Below, one piece after another: positions 21,850-31,145 of a stretch of DNA of 64,000 nucleotides. Origin of the DNA: Dama dama (Eukaryota; Chordata; Mammalia; Artiodactyla; Cervidae); NCBI RefSeq assembly GCF_033118175.1, contig NC_083703.1, forward strand, positions 81,745,001-81,809,000, in the 5' to 3' direction. The position numbers and the translations under genes are program-made. Each line of letters opens with the position of its first letter. Position 1 is the first letter of the stretch. The notes under the pieces were generated by a model. The model made no database searches, was not told the DNA's origin, and worked only from the letters and a program-made list of their open reading frames with translations.

Positions 21850-22055
21850 AGGTTAAGTGGTGACTCAAGCACATACTGACTTAACCATCAATACTGGAAC
21901 CTGCCTTAAAATATGTAAAATGGAAACACCAGTATTACCCACCCCTGCAAATTTTTGTGAGACTAAAATGCTAAGTGTTTAGCCCAGTTTCTGCTGCATT
22001 TTAAGTGGGCAGGAGCCCCCTATGACGATGGGGTAATGCCAATTATCATTGTTAC
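21850..22055 (+). mobile_element. MIR SINE relic
   Basis: AAATATGTAAAATGGAAACACC, GTGAGACTAAAATGCTAAG, TTTAGCCCAGTTTCTGC and GCCAATTATCATTGTTACG give the MIR 3' half and tail. Confidence 0.6.
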
Positions 22056-22067
22056 GCTGTATCTTGA

Positions 22068-22560
22068 GGTTTCTCGCAGCAGGGCGCCTCCAGAGGGTGG
22101 TTTGGACTTGGCTTCCGTGGAGGGAATCAAATAATGAGCTAAGATTCGTGGCGGCTTTCTCAGGCTCACCCGCGTGCAGAAACTCTCCTTTCGTGCAAAA
22201 CAAGCCCATCTCCAGAGAAAACCTCTTGGACATGGTATCACATTTCTCCTTCATTTAAAGCTTTTGTTGAGCTTTTCCAAATCTCCACTCTGAGTTCAAC
22301 ACAAACACCCCTGTGCTGGCGTCCAGGCCGTTTTTTACTTTTATATGTACCACTTCTCCCTTGACAGTCTCACCTCCCAAGTCGAGTGCCGTGGGCGACT
22401 GTTCGTTTACGGCGCCTCTCATCTTCCTTTCCCCTGCTCGTCTGGAAAAGATCATAAAATATTTGACCGTGGTGGCTGCTTAAAGCTCTCTCCGAAGAAG
22501 TAGTTCATGAAGTTTAATTAAAGGTTTTGGAAAACTTTAGCCTGGTTGAGGTTTGTCTAG
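22068..22560. other. Repeat-free stretch, candidate conserved element
   Basis: About 490 bp with no recognised repeat. It keeps scattered CpGs (TTTCTCGCAGCAGGGCGCC, CGTTTACGGCGCC) and ends with AAGTTTAATTAAAGG. Short frames exist on both strands but none is gene-like. Regulatory function is a guess from base composition and repeat exclusion. Confidence 0.3.
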
Positions 22561-22794
22561 AATAATGGAGAGATTATAATATAAAGAACTCTTGAGCATT
22601 AAAAAAAAAAAGCCAAAAGCCCCGTTGGTCAGGAAGCAAATATTTAAAGACTGAAAACATGGTCCTATTAGTGAACCGACCCTTTTGTCAAGTCAAAATG
22701 GGATAAGGGTGCTATGGGGAGGGTGGGCATGACTCTAGGGAAGCGAGGATGGGCTGAAGGATCCAGCAGAAATCCTACAGGAAGGAGCCCAGCT

Positions 22795-23050
22795 ATTTTG
22801 TCAGAACCTTTTCAGTGTAAATGACAAAAGCCCAACTCAAAAAGGACTGAGCAAAGACCATGCATTGGTCCTTGATTAGATGATTGGTTCCAGCCTCCTG
22901 GTCCCCACCCCTCATTCCCTCCTGTTTTTTCAAGCTGACTTCCTTCTCAGGTGGGGGCTCCTGGATCCCATAATGATGAGCTATCAAGCCCTTTAGGTCT
23001 TTGCTGGGTCTTCTTAACAGCCCTGGAGGGTGCAGGGGTGAGGTCATTGT
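22795..23050 (+). repeat. Ancient unnamed interspersed repeat
   Basis: GTGTAAATGACAAAAGCCC, AACTCAAAAAGGACTGAGC and the later CTTCTCAGGTGGGGGCTCC match the opening of an old repeat type (start of the type GTGACAGAAACCCAACTC). Family not assigned. Confidence 0.4.
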
Positions 23051-23077
23051 CCTATTGAGTCTGGGCTATTGTGACAG

Positions 23078-23188
23078 AAATGACAACCCACTCCAGGACT
23101 CCTGCCTGGAGATTCCCGTGGGCAGAGGTGCCTGGGGGCTGCAGTCCATGAGGTCGCAAAGAGCCGGATATGACTGAGCACACACCCA
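23078..23188 (+). mobile_element. Bov-tA SINE, head missing
   Basis: Starts inside the body (AAATGACAACCCACTCCAGG) and ends GGATATGACTGAGCACACAC. 5'-truncated. Confidence 0.9.
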
Positions 23189-23189
23189 C

Positions 23190-23405
23190 GTTACAACAGA
23201 TCACCACTGCCTGGGTGGCTTAAATAGCAATCATTTATTTCTCACACTTCTGGAGGCTGGGAAGTCCAAGGTCAAGGTTCCGGCTCGTTGGGTGCCTGGG
23301 GAGAAGCCTCTTCCTTGTCTGAAGGCAATGGCCCCCTTGCTGTGTGGTCACAGGGTGGAGACAGAGAGAGAGAGGTCTCTGGTCTCTTCTTTTTGGGTGA
23401 AAAAA
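23190..23405 (+). repeat. Ancient LTR-like interspersed repeat
   Basis: CACTGCCTGGGTGGCTTAAA, TTATTTCTCACACTTCTGG, AGGCTGGGAAGTCCAAGG, TGCTGTGTGGTCACAGGGTG and GGTCTCTGGTCTCTTC reproduce a common old mammalian repeat. I could not settle the family name. A Bov-tA interrupts or borders its right end. Confidence 0.6.
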
Positions 23406-23411
23406 CAAAGT

Positions 23412-23614
23412 TTTAGCCTCTCAGTCATGTCTGACTCTTTACAACCCCATGGACTGTAGCTTGCCAGGCTTCTCTGTCCACGGGATTCTCCCTACAAGCA
23501 CCCTGGAGTGGGTTGCCATTCCCTTCTCCAGGGGATCTTCCCAACCCAGGGATCAAACCTGGATCTCCTGCGCTGGGAACGCGGAGTCGTAGCCACTGGA
23601 CCACTGGGGAAGTC
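23412..23614 (-). mobile_element. Bov-tA SINE
   Basis: TTAGCCTCTCAGTCATGTC to CCACTGGACCACTGGGGAAG. The head has an atypical spacer GCGCTGGGAACGCGGAG. Confidence 0.92.
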
Positions 23615-25210
23615 TCTCCCATGAAGCTTTTGCTTGAAAGCACAGGACACAATGCCGGAAGAGAGAGCGGGCCAAGCACTGGGGCTCCAGGCGCCTCCCA
23701 GGGATGTGCTCCTCGGGGTCCTCATTCTCTCGGGACCACTGCTCTTTCTCTCCCAGTAAAATCTGTGATTCTTACACAAATCTCGGCCTCGGGAAAGCTC
23801 AAGGCAGAAGTTCTCAGTTTTTAGCCAAACTGACCTAATTGTTGAGGTCAGTCATAGCATCAGTGGAGGAACTGGATCAAGGAGTGGCTGCTGGATTTTA
23901 TGACTTTATTTAGCACATCACAAAGCCCACAGCCTTATTTTAGCCAGGAGTCACAGCCGGATGTCCAGAAGCCCCAGAGAAGAAGGACAGAACTTTCTTA
24001 GCCTGGCTATAAAATAGTCTCAGTTTTCTCATCAGTAAAATGGGGATAATAACAGCATCAATCCCACAGGATCGAACCGTTATAAAGTGGCTAAATGAGT
24101 GTTTATTTTAACTTTATTTTAAGAAAAATATACTTGTGATCTTAATTAGTTCTAAATGTCAGTGCAGCCTAGAAAGAACCCTACTATATGGACAACTAGA
24201 TTCTAGTCTTGCCATTTTCTGGGAGGAGCAAACTTAAATTCCTGCCAGTCCACTCCATAATTTGGAGGAAAAGGGGATCAAATTTTCCTGTCATGGAGTG
24301 GACTTGGTGAGATGCCAGGTAAGCATTATCTATTACAGAGTTTCTAGGAGGCACAGAATTTGCTCCGTCAAAAGCAATGGCTTCGTCTGACGAGTCCTGA
24401 GTTGTTCTTTCTCTTTGACAGGAGGCGTGTTTTTCAATAGGTTTGTGCTTCGTGTGTTATCAAGCCTGTGATAAGTGTTTATCTCCGAGGAACCTACTCT
24501 ATCCTCAGTTGTTTCCGGAACTTGAGCTGTATGGACAAGGCATCCTGGCCACTCCCAGCCCCTCCCCATCTCCATTAGCTGCTAACTAGTCACATCATCC
24601 TGCAATATTCATGAATTTAATTCTGGGTGGAATATTTTGCCAATACTCGGTGTAAAAGACAGTGCTTGAAACTTAGGTACATTGTCACCATGAAAATATC
24701 TGGGTTTTAACTGATTGTTTTCAGCTTAGCTTTTTATCACTTTATGGCACTGAAATGAATCAATTAAAGAAATACTGAAGGGAGGGGATGGAGAGAATAG
24801 TCTATACATATATTTTTAAAAAAAGAAATGGATGGTTGTCAGCATTTCTCAAGATGTGAAGTGTTTTTCTCTCACATACACACACTATACGAATATGCAA
24901 ATTGGACAGGCTTCAACCCACTCTTTTATGTGAAATGTGGTAGAAAGGAGACTTACTGTATTACTATTGCCATTTTCTGAAAGGCCCCTTGGGAAGGTGT
25001 CTGCAGAACATACCTAGAGATTGACTATTTTCAATAGAGGAGATCCAGACCACGTGCTGAATCTGCAGGATTGGGGCTCTGGTCACAGCAATGACATCTC
25101 TGCCACTCACTTTTTTCCTAAATTAATTTTTCTACAGGCAGTTTTCCAGTTAACTTTTCTCTCGATGCAGTATTCCTTTTGTTTGTGAGGCGCGTTGTAG
25201 CTAGGTATCT
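23615..25210. other. Mostly unique DNA
   Basis: Contains the MIR at 23990-24115 and, at 24560-24770, a repeat-free AT-rich tract (CAATATTCATGAATTTAATTC, TGAATCAATTAAAG) that could be conserved non-coding DNA. No coding signal. Confidence 0.35.
23990..24115 (+). mobile_element. MIR SINE relic
   Basis: CTCAGTTTTCTCATCAGTAAA, ATGGGGATAATAACAGCATC and TGGCTAAATGAGTG form the MIR core and its following region. Confidence 0.75.
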
Positions 25211-25442
25211 GAGCTGAGGTTGTGTGTGTGCTCCGCTGCTCAATCGTGTCTGACACTTTTGCGACCCCGTGGACTGTAGCCCACCAAGCTCCTCCATCCA
25301 TGGGATTCCCCAGGCAAGAATACTGGAGTGGGTTGCCATTTCCTTCTCCAGGGGATCTTCCCAACCCAGGGATCAAACACCTGTCTCCTGCATTAGCAGG
25401 AGGTTCTTTACCACTGAGCCACCAGGGAAACCCGAGCTGAGG
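25211..25442 (-). mobile_element. Bov-tA SINE with target-site duplication
   Basis: GTGTGTGTGCTCCGCTGCTC to CACTGAGCCACCAGGG; body about 25220-25433. GAGCTGAGG is repeated exactly at 25211-25219 and 25434-25442. Confidence 0.94.
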
Positions 25443-25724
25443 CTTTGAAGTTGTTGATAAAAAAAAGGAGTTTGAGCTTTCTCTCATGTCCCGATGAATG
25501 GGCCAGTTGTCAGCTCCAGAGCTGATGAGGCAAGGAGGGAGAACTCTGGCCTGAAACAACACTGGTATTTTGGATGTTGTGAGACACTCAGTGGAGCAGC
25601 ATGATTTGGAAAATGGGAAAAGTCAGGGAAGACTTGCTTATAAGTAAACCATATTTCATCAACTCTAAGATGCCACTGATAAAAATATACCAATTCCTTT
25701 TACGTGCCACTAATAAAGTAAAAG

Positions 25725-25925
25725 GGCTTCCCTGGTGGCTCAGTGGGAAAGAATCTGTCTTCAGTGCAAGACAGGATTCGATCCCTGGGTCAGGAAAATC
25801 GCCTGGAGAAAGGCAGTACTCCTGCCTGGAGAATCCCATGGACAGAGGAGCCTGGTGGGCTACAGTTCACGGGGCTGCATAGGGTCGGACACGACTGAGC
25901 AACTAACACTTTCACATTCACTTTC
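25725..25925 (+). mobile_element. Bov-tA SINE, short-head type
   Basis: GGGCTTCCCTGGTGGCTCAG, short spacer TTCAGTGCAAGACAGGATTC, body to GACACGACTGAGCAAC, then a TTTCACATTCACTTTC tail. Confidence 0.93.
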
Positions 25926-26508
25926 AAAAAAGAAGAAAGACGATGTCAAATGAATTTAATCTTTTTGAGTGCTGCATAATTCTGTATTCCTCAGAGTCTT
26001 GAGCTTTGTTCTGAATTAAGTTAAATGACTCATAAATACTTTGATCTTTTCAAGTCTTTGTTTTTAACATTTCTAAGGTTGGTCCAGAGTAGATTTTGCC
26101 TGGGGCTGATTATTTACAGCTCCTGATTCAAGAGCCTTCTGAGTACTCTACCAAAGTCCCCACGAATAAGAGGGTTTTTCTAATGAGGATGGGCGCCATT
26201 TCTGACCCGGCCTGAGTCCTGTTTTCTGTTCCCTCTGATTCTTTCCAAGGGAAATTTTCCCGTAGGTATTGGAATTCCTCTGGGGATGCTATTTGCAAAC
26301 ATATGGAGCTCCTATATAGGCCTTCAGGTGGAGAGTGTCTGTTTAAGACAGACACGGTTCCAGGAAGCAAGACAGAAATAAAAATGGTAGGACGAGAGGG
26401 CAAAGCACCACCTCACTCATTGAAGTGCCTCAGTCCACTTACACATTTAAAAGTTGTGTGAGCCAATGAATTATTCTTTCTTAGTCTTGAGCCAATTTGA
26501 GTTGGGTT
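25926..26508. other. Unique DNA
   Basis: No repeat assigned. A TATA-like CCTATATAGGCC lies near 26313 and an inverted pair GTGTCTG / CAGACAC near 26335-26355. A minus-strand 91-codon frame (26128-26403) has no known domain. An old LTR cannot be excluded. Confidence 0.3.
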
Positions 26509-26717
26509 TTTATCACTTATAAAGTGGCTCAGCTGGTAAAGAATCCACCTGCAATGCAGGAGACCTGGGTTCGATCCCTGGTTTGGGAAGATCCCCTGGA
26601 GAAGGGAATGGCTACCCACACCAGTATTGTGGCCTGGAGAATCCCATGGACTGTATAGTCCATGGGGTTGCAAAGAGCCGGACACGACTGAGCGACTTTC
26701 ACTTTATCACTTTTAAA
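26509..26717 (+). mobile_element. Bov-tA SINE with target-site duplication
   Basis: The SINE (26524-26702) starts inside the head at GTGGCTCAGCTGGTAAAG and ends GACACGACTGAGCGACTTTC. Flanks TTTATCACTTATAAA (26509-26523) and TTTATCACTTTTAAA (26703-26717) differ at one base. The insertion lacks the first bases of the head. Confidence 0.95.
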
Positions 26718-26966
26718 CTGCCGTGGCATGGTGAGGATGGTGGCGATGATGGCAGTTCTTGCTGTTATTCTGTTACCATGATAAGTGTTGCTATGCAATT
26801 ACTGGACATGCTGGCAGCACGTTCAGGGAACTAGATTGCTTTCCTGCACCCCGTTTTTCCCCCACCAGCAGTCAACACTTTCTCCTGTCGGCATGCTTCC
26901 AGGAATCGGATTTCAGTCGGCAAAAGACATTGTGCATGCTTCCATTTAAAGTGCTTCTTTGCTTCT

Positions 26967-27271
26967 CACTAAGTCTGCTGCTGCTGCTGCTAAGTCGCTT
27001 CAGTCGTGTCTGACTCTGTGCGACCCCATAGACGGCAGCCCACCAGGTGCCCCCGTCCCTGAGCTTCTCCAGGCAAGAACACTGGAGTGGGTTGCCATTT
27101 CCTCCTCCAATGCATGAAAGTGAAAAGTGAAAGTGAAGTCGCTCAGTCGTGTCCGACTCTTTGAGACCTCGTGGATTGCAGCCTATCAGGCTCCTCTGTC
27201 CATGGATTTTCCAGGCAAGAGGACTGGTACTGGAGGGGGTTGCCATTTCCTTCTCCAAGTACACTAAGTCT
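26967..27271 (-). mobile_element. Bov-A2 dimeric SINE with target-site duplication
   Basis: The antisense dimer (26977-27261) begins with a GCTGCTGCTGCT tail complement, then two BovA monomers joined by AATGCATGAAAGTGAAAAG. CACTAAGTCT is duplicated exactly at 26967-26976 and 27262-27271. The second monomer carries an extra GACTGGT near 27222. Confidence 0.96.
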
Positions 27272-27419
27272 ACCCCTTGCCAATACACCCTCACGATTTT
27301 TAGGCTTAACTAATTACTACACCAGTCAAAGCTCTTTGGATAAGATGCTAGAATCCCAGCTGCCTTAAAGAAGAATTGTTAATGAAGCCTTGGGATGAAT
27401 AAAATATTACCTCTTCCAT

Positions 27420-27786
27420 CACCTCTTTATAGGATGTCGGGGATTTCTTGTACTTTGAAAGTGGTCATCATTCATTAATGACAACGTGTTAACATTTAGA
27501 TGATCATTTTGTGCTCCAACAAGTAACCAGGCTGGCGAGCCACAAAGGGAACACTGGTATTAAAGACGGGGAGCAGTCCTCCTGCCTGGAATGAATGACC
27601 CGTTTTCACTTGCTCCATATCAAACACCCACCAAAACAGAACATCCCCGCCGGCGCCTCCGCAGTCCAAGGTCCTCCTTGCCGCCTCAGACTTGCGGTTT
27701 AGTCTGAACCTGAAGTTGCCTTTAATAAGATGGCCAGGTAATTTGCAGCTGCTTACGAAGGGTCAATAAAGAACATTTACTCCCAA
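27420..27786. other. Repeat-free stretch, candidate conserved element
   Basis: Not interrupted by any recognised repeat. Contains CATTCATTAATGACAACG, CCTTTAATAAGATGG, GTCAATAAAGAAC and a CpG-bearing CCCCGCCGGCGCC. The mixture of homeodomain-type cores and retained CpG is typical of conserved developmental enhancers, but conservation was not tested. Confidence 0.35.
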
Positions 27787-27970
27787 ACTTAATCACCTCA
27801 GGGGTTTGTTTAAAAGTACATATTCCCAGAGCTTGTTAAAAGTTGTGGTTACTTGGTCCCTAACCCTGAAGATAGTTTTTCAGTAGGTCAAGGAGGGTTT
27901 CAGACATTTGAATTATTAATAAGCCCCTGCAGTAATTTTGATGCATGTGGTTGAGAACCATGTTAGAGCA
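27787..27970 (+). mobile_element. MER5A-like hAT relic
   Basis: TTAATCACCTCAGGGGTTTG, CAGAGCTTGTTAAAAG, TTTTTCAGTAGGTCAAGG and ATGTGGTTGAGAACCATG match the ends and middle of the non-autonomous hAT-Charlie family MER5A. Confidence 0.65.
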
Positions 27971-28374
27971 AGGGACCTGGTTACCCCGGAGTGCGCAGAA
28001 AAGCTCAGCAAAGAGACGGAAGGAGAAACTGATTTTGTTTCTGGGTTAAGACCACTAACACGTATGTGTGTCTGCATATATGCATGTGTATGTATATGTA
28101 GATATAATTAGAATTTTCTTACAAGTTTAGGCAAATACATATTTAATTTAAGCACATATGTCTGGCAAATTGCAGTGACAAGTTTAAAGAACCTGTCAGG
28201 CATCTAACAGAGCAAGGGGAGCTGGGTAGGCATCACTCGTTTCTCTTCCTTCCCTGGTTCAACCGGCAGCTCAGTCTTGTCCTCACTGTGGGTGATCAGC
28301 TCTCTCCCATTTATTCACAAGCTGGATATACTGGTCTACACTCTGTTCACACTGAGTCCTGGCACCTTCACGTT
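27971..28374. other. Unique DNA
   Basis: Includes short TATATGCATGTGTATG runs near 28077. Nothing else recognised. Confidence 0.35.
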
Positions 28375-28537
28375 TTAGCTGGGTGGTCTAGAGCAATTTG
28401 CTTACCACTTCAGCCTCGTCTGGCTAATTTGTAAAATAAAAATACTTCCTAATTTTCACATCATTCTTAATTGTCATTAACTTGAATAAGTTAATTCAGG
28501 GCTCAAAATTACATTTGGCACCCGGTAGAATTTCAGT
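28375..28537 (+). mobile_element. MIR SINE, left part of a split copy
   Basis: AGAGCAATTTGCTTACCAC, TTTGTAAAATAAAAATACTTCC, TTGAATAAGTTAATTCAGGG and TTTGGCACCCGGTAGAAT follow MIR order up to the BovB insertion; the tail resumes at 29667 (TAAGTATTAGC, then ATTACTATTG). Confidence 0.7.
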
Positions 28538-29666
28538 TCCAGAAAAACATCTATTTCTGCTTTATTGACTACGCGAAAGCCTTCGACTGTGTGCATCACA
28601 ATAAACTGTGGAAAATTCTGAAGGAGATGGGAATACCAGACCACCTGACCTGCCTCTTGAGAAACGAGTATGCAGGTCAGAAGCAACAGTTAGAACTGGA
28701 CATGGAACAACAGACTGGTTCCAAATAGGAAAAGGAGTGCATCAAGGCTGTATATTGTCACCCTGCTTATATAACTTATATGCAGAGTACACCATGTGAA
28801 ATGCAGGACTGGAGGAAGCACAAGCTGGAATCAAGATTGCTGGGAGAAATATCAATAACCTCAGATATGCAGATGACACCACCCTTATGGCAGAGAGTGA
28901 AGAGGAACTAAAAAGCCTCTTGATGAAAGTGAAAGAGGAGAGTGAAAAAGTTGGCTTAAAGCTCAGCATTCAGAAAACTAAGATCATGGCATCTGGTCCC
29001 ATCACCTCATGGGAAATAGATGGGGATACAGTGGAAATAGTGTCAGACTTCATTTTTGGGGGCTCCAAAATCACTGCAGATGGTGACTGCAGCCATGAAA
29101 TTAAAAGACACTTACTCCTTGGAAGGAAAGTTGTGACCAACCTAGATAGCATATTAAAAAGCAGAGACATTACTTTGCCAACAAAGTTCCGTCTGGTCAA
29201 GGCCATGGTTTTTCCAGTGGTCATGTATGGATGTGAGAGTTGGACTGTGAAGAAAGCTGAGCGCCGAAAAATTGATGCTTTTGAACTGTGGTGTTGGAGA
29301 AGACTCTTGAGAGTTCCTTGGACTGCAAGGAGATCCAACCAGTCCATCCTGAAGGAGATCAGTCCTGGGTGTTCATTGGAAGGACTGATGGTGAAGCTGA
29401 AACTCCAGTACTTTGGCCACCTGATGCGAAGGGCTGACTCATTGGAAAAGATCCCGAGGCTGGGAGGGATTGGGGGCAGGAGGAGAAGGGGACGACAGAG
29501 GATGAGATGGTTGGATGGCATCACCAACTCAATGGGCATGAGTTTGAGTTAGCTCTGGGAGTTGGTGGTGGACAGGGAGGCCTGGCGTGCTGCGATTCAT
29601 GGGATCGCAAAGAGTCGGACACAACTGAGCGACTGAACTGAACTGAACTGAGCTAAGAGTTTCAGT
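28527..29666 (+). mobile_element. BovB LINE, longest copy, inserted in a MIR
   Basis: About 1.12 kb of BovB 3' sequence (28538-29655) ends in GACTGAACTGAACTGAAC repeats. AGAATTTCAGT (28527-28537) and AGAGTTTCAGT (29656-29666) are the target-site duplication with one change. Full BovB is over 3 kb, so this is 5'-truncated within the reverse-transcriptase domain. Confidence 0.96.
28550..29640 (+). pseudogene. BovB reverse-transcriptase fragment, inactivated
   Basis: This is the C-terminal half of the BovB ORF2 protein, which copies BovB RNA at the target site. RT motif A is visible as FIDYAKAFDC (28561-28590) and the catalytic YADD box at 28866-28877. Downstream the frame reads SEEELKSLLMKVKEES, then a basic RRRRGRQRMRW tract near the C-terminus. 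Three lesions are seen: a frame change near 28680 (motif A and YADD lie in different frames), a TGA at 28797-28799, and a TAG at 29550-29552 that removes the last part. The N-terminal endonuclease is absent. The 221-codon open frame at 28887-29552 is the best-preserved part. Not functional. Confidence 0.93.
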
Positions 29667-29744
29667 AAGTATTAGCTCCCCAGTATTACTATTGTGTTGT
29701 TATTCATAAGGACTAATAGCTAAACAGAAATGGAACATAGTCAA

Positions 29745-29850
29745 GTATATACATACATATATGTACATATATTAATATATATGTACATATATATATTATG
29801 TATATGCATGTTTGTGTATATCTATCTTATATAGTATGTAGATATAATTA
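29745..29850. repeat. TATA/CATATA low-complexity tract
   Basis: Alternating purine-pyrimidine units such as ATATATGTACATATATTAAT form an imperfect palindromic AT microsatellite. Confidence 0.85.
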
Positions 29851-30119
29851 TATTAGACTCAAGTAAAATTTTTAAAGTGATTTTCCTCTATGTTAGCATT
29901 AGTGACCCAAGTCTAATTTTTATTTCTGATACTAAAGATGTAAGTTTTAGTTACCTCTGGAAATCCGGTAAGACTTATGGATCTTTGACTTGAAATGCAC
30001 ATGAAAACTCTGCACTTGTTCACATACATGCAGTGAAAATACAATGCATGTGTTGATGGGGCAGGTTGCTGGTTGTCGAGGAGTGGGCATTCCATGGGTC
30101 CCGGGTTAAGAACCCCTGC

Positions 30120-30235
30120 ACTGACCTCTGGGACCCTTAGAGGCAGGAACTGTTCTTACACATATTGGTATCTCTGACCCCTGAGACAGTGCCTCATGCA
30201 GTGTTGGTGACACTAAGTGGCTGTTACTTCAATCA
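30120..30235 (+). mobile_element. L2 LINE 3' end relic
   Basis: CCCTTAGAGGCAGGAACTG, TTGGTATCTCTGACCCC, GACAGTGCCTCATGCAGTG fit the L2 3' end. Confidence 0.55.
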
Positions 30236-30360
30236 CATAACTTTTTGATTACTAGCAATTGATTATTGATTTTCACTTCTGTTGGAAGAGAGGAAATGTG
30301 AATAAATCATGGGAATTATTATTGTGGAACTTGGTATGTGCTGTAAAACATGTCCTAGGA

Positions 30361-30398
30361 CAGAGCTTCTCAAACTTCAGTGTGCTCAAGAATCACCT
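30361..30398 (+). mobile_element. MER5A terminal piece
   Basis: AGAGCTTCTCAAACTTCAGTG and TCAAGAATCACCTGG are the terminal inverted-repeat end of MER5A. The rest of the element is missing to the right, where the Bov-tA begins directly. Confidence 0.75.
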
Positions 30399-31145
30399 GG
30401 GGCTTCCCTGGAGCCTCAGTGGTAAAGCGCCTGCCTGCAATGCGGGAGGCGTAAGAGACATGGTTTCAGTCTGCCTCAGTGGTAAAGCGCCTGCCTGCAA
30501 TGCAGGAGATGTAACAGACATGGTTTCAGTCTGCCTCAGTGGTAAAGCGCCCGCCTGCAATGCAGGAGATGTAACAGACATGGTTTCAGTCTGCCTCAGT
30601 GGTAAAGCGCCCGCCTGCAATGCAGGAGATGTAAGAGACATGGTTTCAGTCTGCCTCAGTGGTAAAGCGCCCGCCTGCAATGCAGGAGATGTAACAGACA
30701 TGGTTTCAGTCTGCCTCAGTGGTAAAGCACCCGCCTGCAATGTGGAGATGTAAGAGACATGGTTTCAGTCTGCCTCAGTGGTAAAGCGCCCGCCTGCAAT
30801 GCAGGAGATGTAACAGACATGGTTTCAGTCTGCCTCAGTGGTAAAGCACCCGCCTGCAATGTGGAGATGTAAGAGACATGGTTTCAGTCTGCCTCAGTGG
30901 TAAAGCGCCCGGCTGCAATGTGGAGATGTAAGAGACATGGTTTCAGTCTGCCTCAGTGGTAAAGCGCCCGGCTGCAGTGCAGGAGATGTAACAGACATGG
31001 TTTCAATCCCTGGGTTGGGGAGACCCCCTGAAGAAGCGAACGGCAACCCACTCTAGTATTCTTGCCTCAGAGTTCCACGGACAGAGGAGGCTTCAGGCTA
31101 CAGTCCCTGGGTGTGCAAAGAGTCAGACACGACTGAGTGACTAAC
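30399..31145 (+). mobile_element. Bov-tA SINE with amplified head
   Basis: The 5' end GGGCTTCCCTGGAGCCTCAG, one B-box-like GGTTTCAATCCC near 31000, and the body (GGGGAGACCCCCTGAAGAAG to GACACGACTGAGTGAC, then TTTCACTTTTCACTTTC) make one Bov-tA. Instead of about 210 bp it spans about 750 bp, because the A-box to B-box part of the head is repeated in tandem. The body occurs once and is intact, so one insertion was later expanded internally. Confidence 0.96.
30421..31006 (+). repeat. Ten-unit 59-60 bp SINE-head minisatellite
   Basis: Units start at 30421, 30481, 30541, 30601, 30661, 30721, 30780, 30840, 30899 and 30958. Units 6, 8 and 9 are 59 bp (TGTGGAG instead of TGCAGGAG); the others are 60. 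Each holds the A-box-like CTGCCTCAGTGGT and a decayed B-box GGTTTCAGTCT; only the last has GGTTTCAATCC. Most units also carry the inverted repeat CCTGCA-A-TGCAGG, lost in the 59-bp units. Neighbouring units differ at only one to a few positions. Long frames on both strands (164 codons plus, 115 codons minus) follow from the 60-bp period and are not genes. Confidence 0.97.

Noticed and set aside
22074..22100. GCAGCAGGGCGCCTCC as a CTCF site
   Set aside because: It lacks a base of the core and matches the consensus poorly by eye.
26060..26410. Possible LTR with a TATA-like CCTATATAGG
   Set aside because: No matching terminal repeat, polyadenylation signal or primer-binding site was seen.
28970..29539. 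A 189-codon minus-strand frame
   Set aside because: It is the antisense shadow of the BovB reverse-transcriptase fragment.
30421..31006. Regular repeats that could look like a CRISPR array
   Set aside because: There are no unique spacers; the whole 60-bp unit repeats and it is derived from a SINE head in a mammalian genome.
30481..31006. A cluster of tRNA genes
   Set aside because: The units derive from a tRNA-like SINE head but are 59-60 bp, lack the acceptor stem and have degraded B-boxes.
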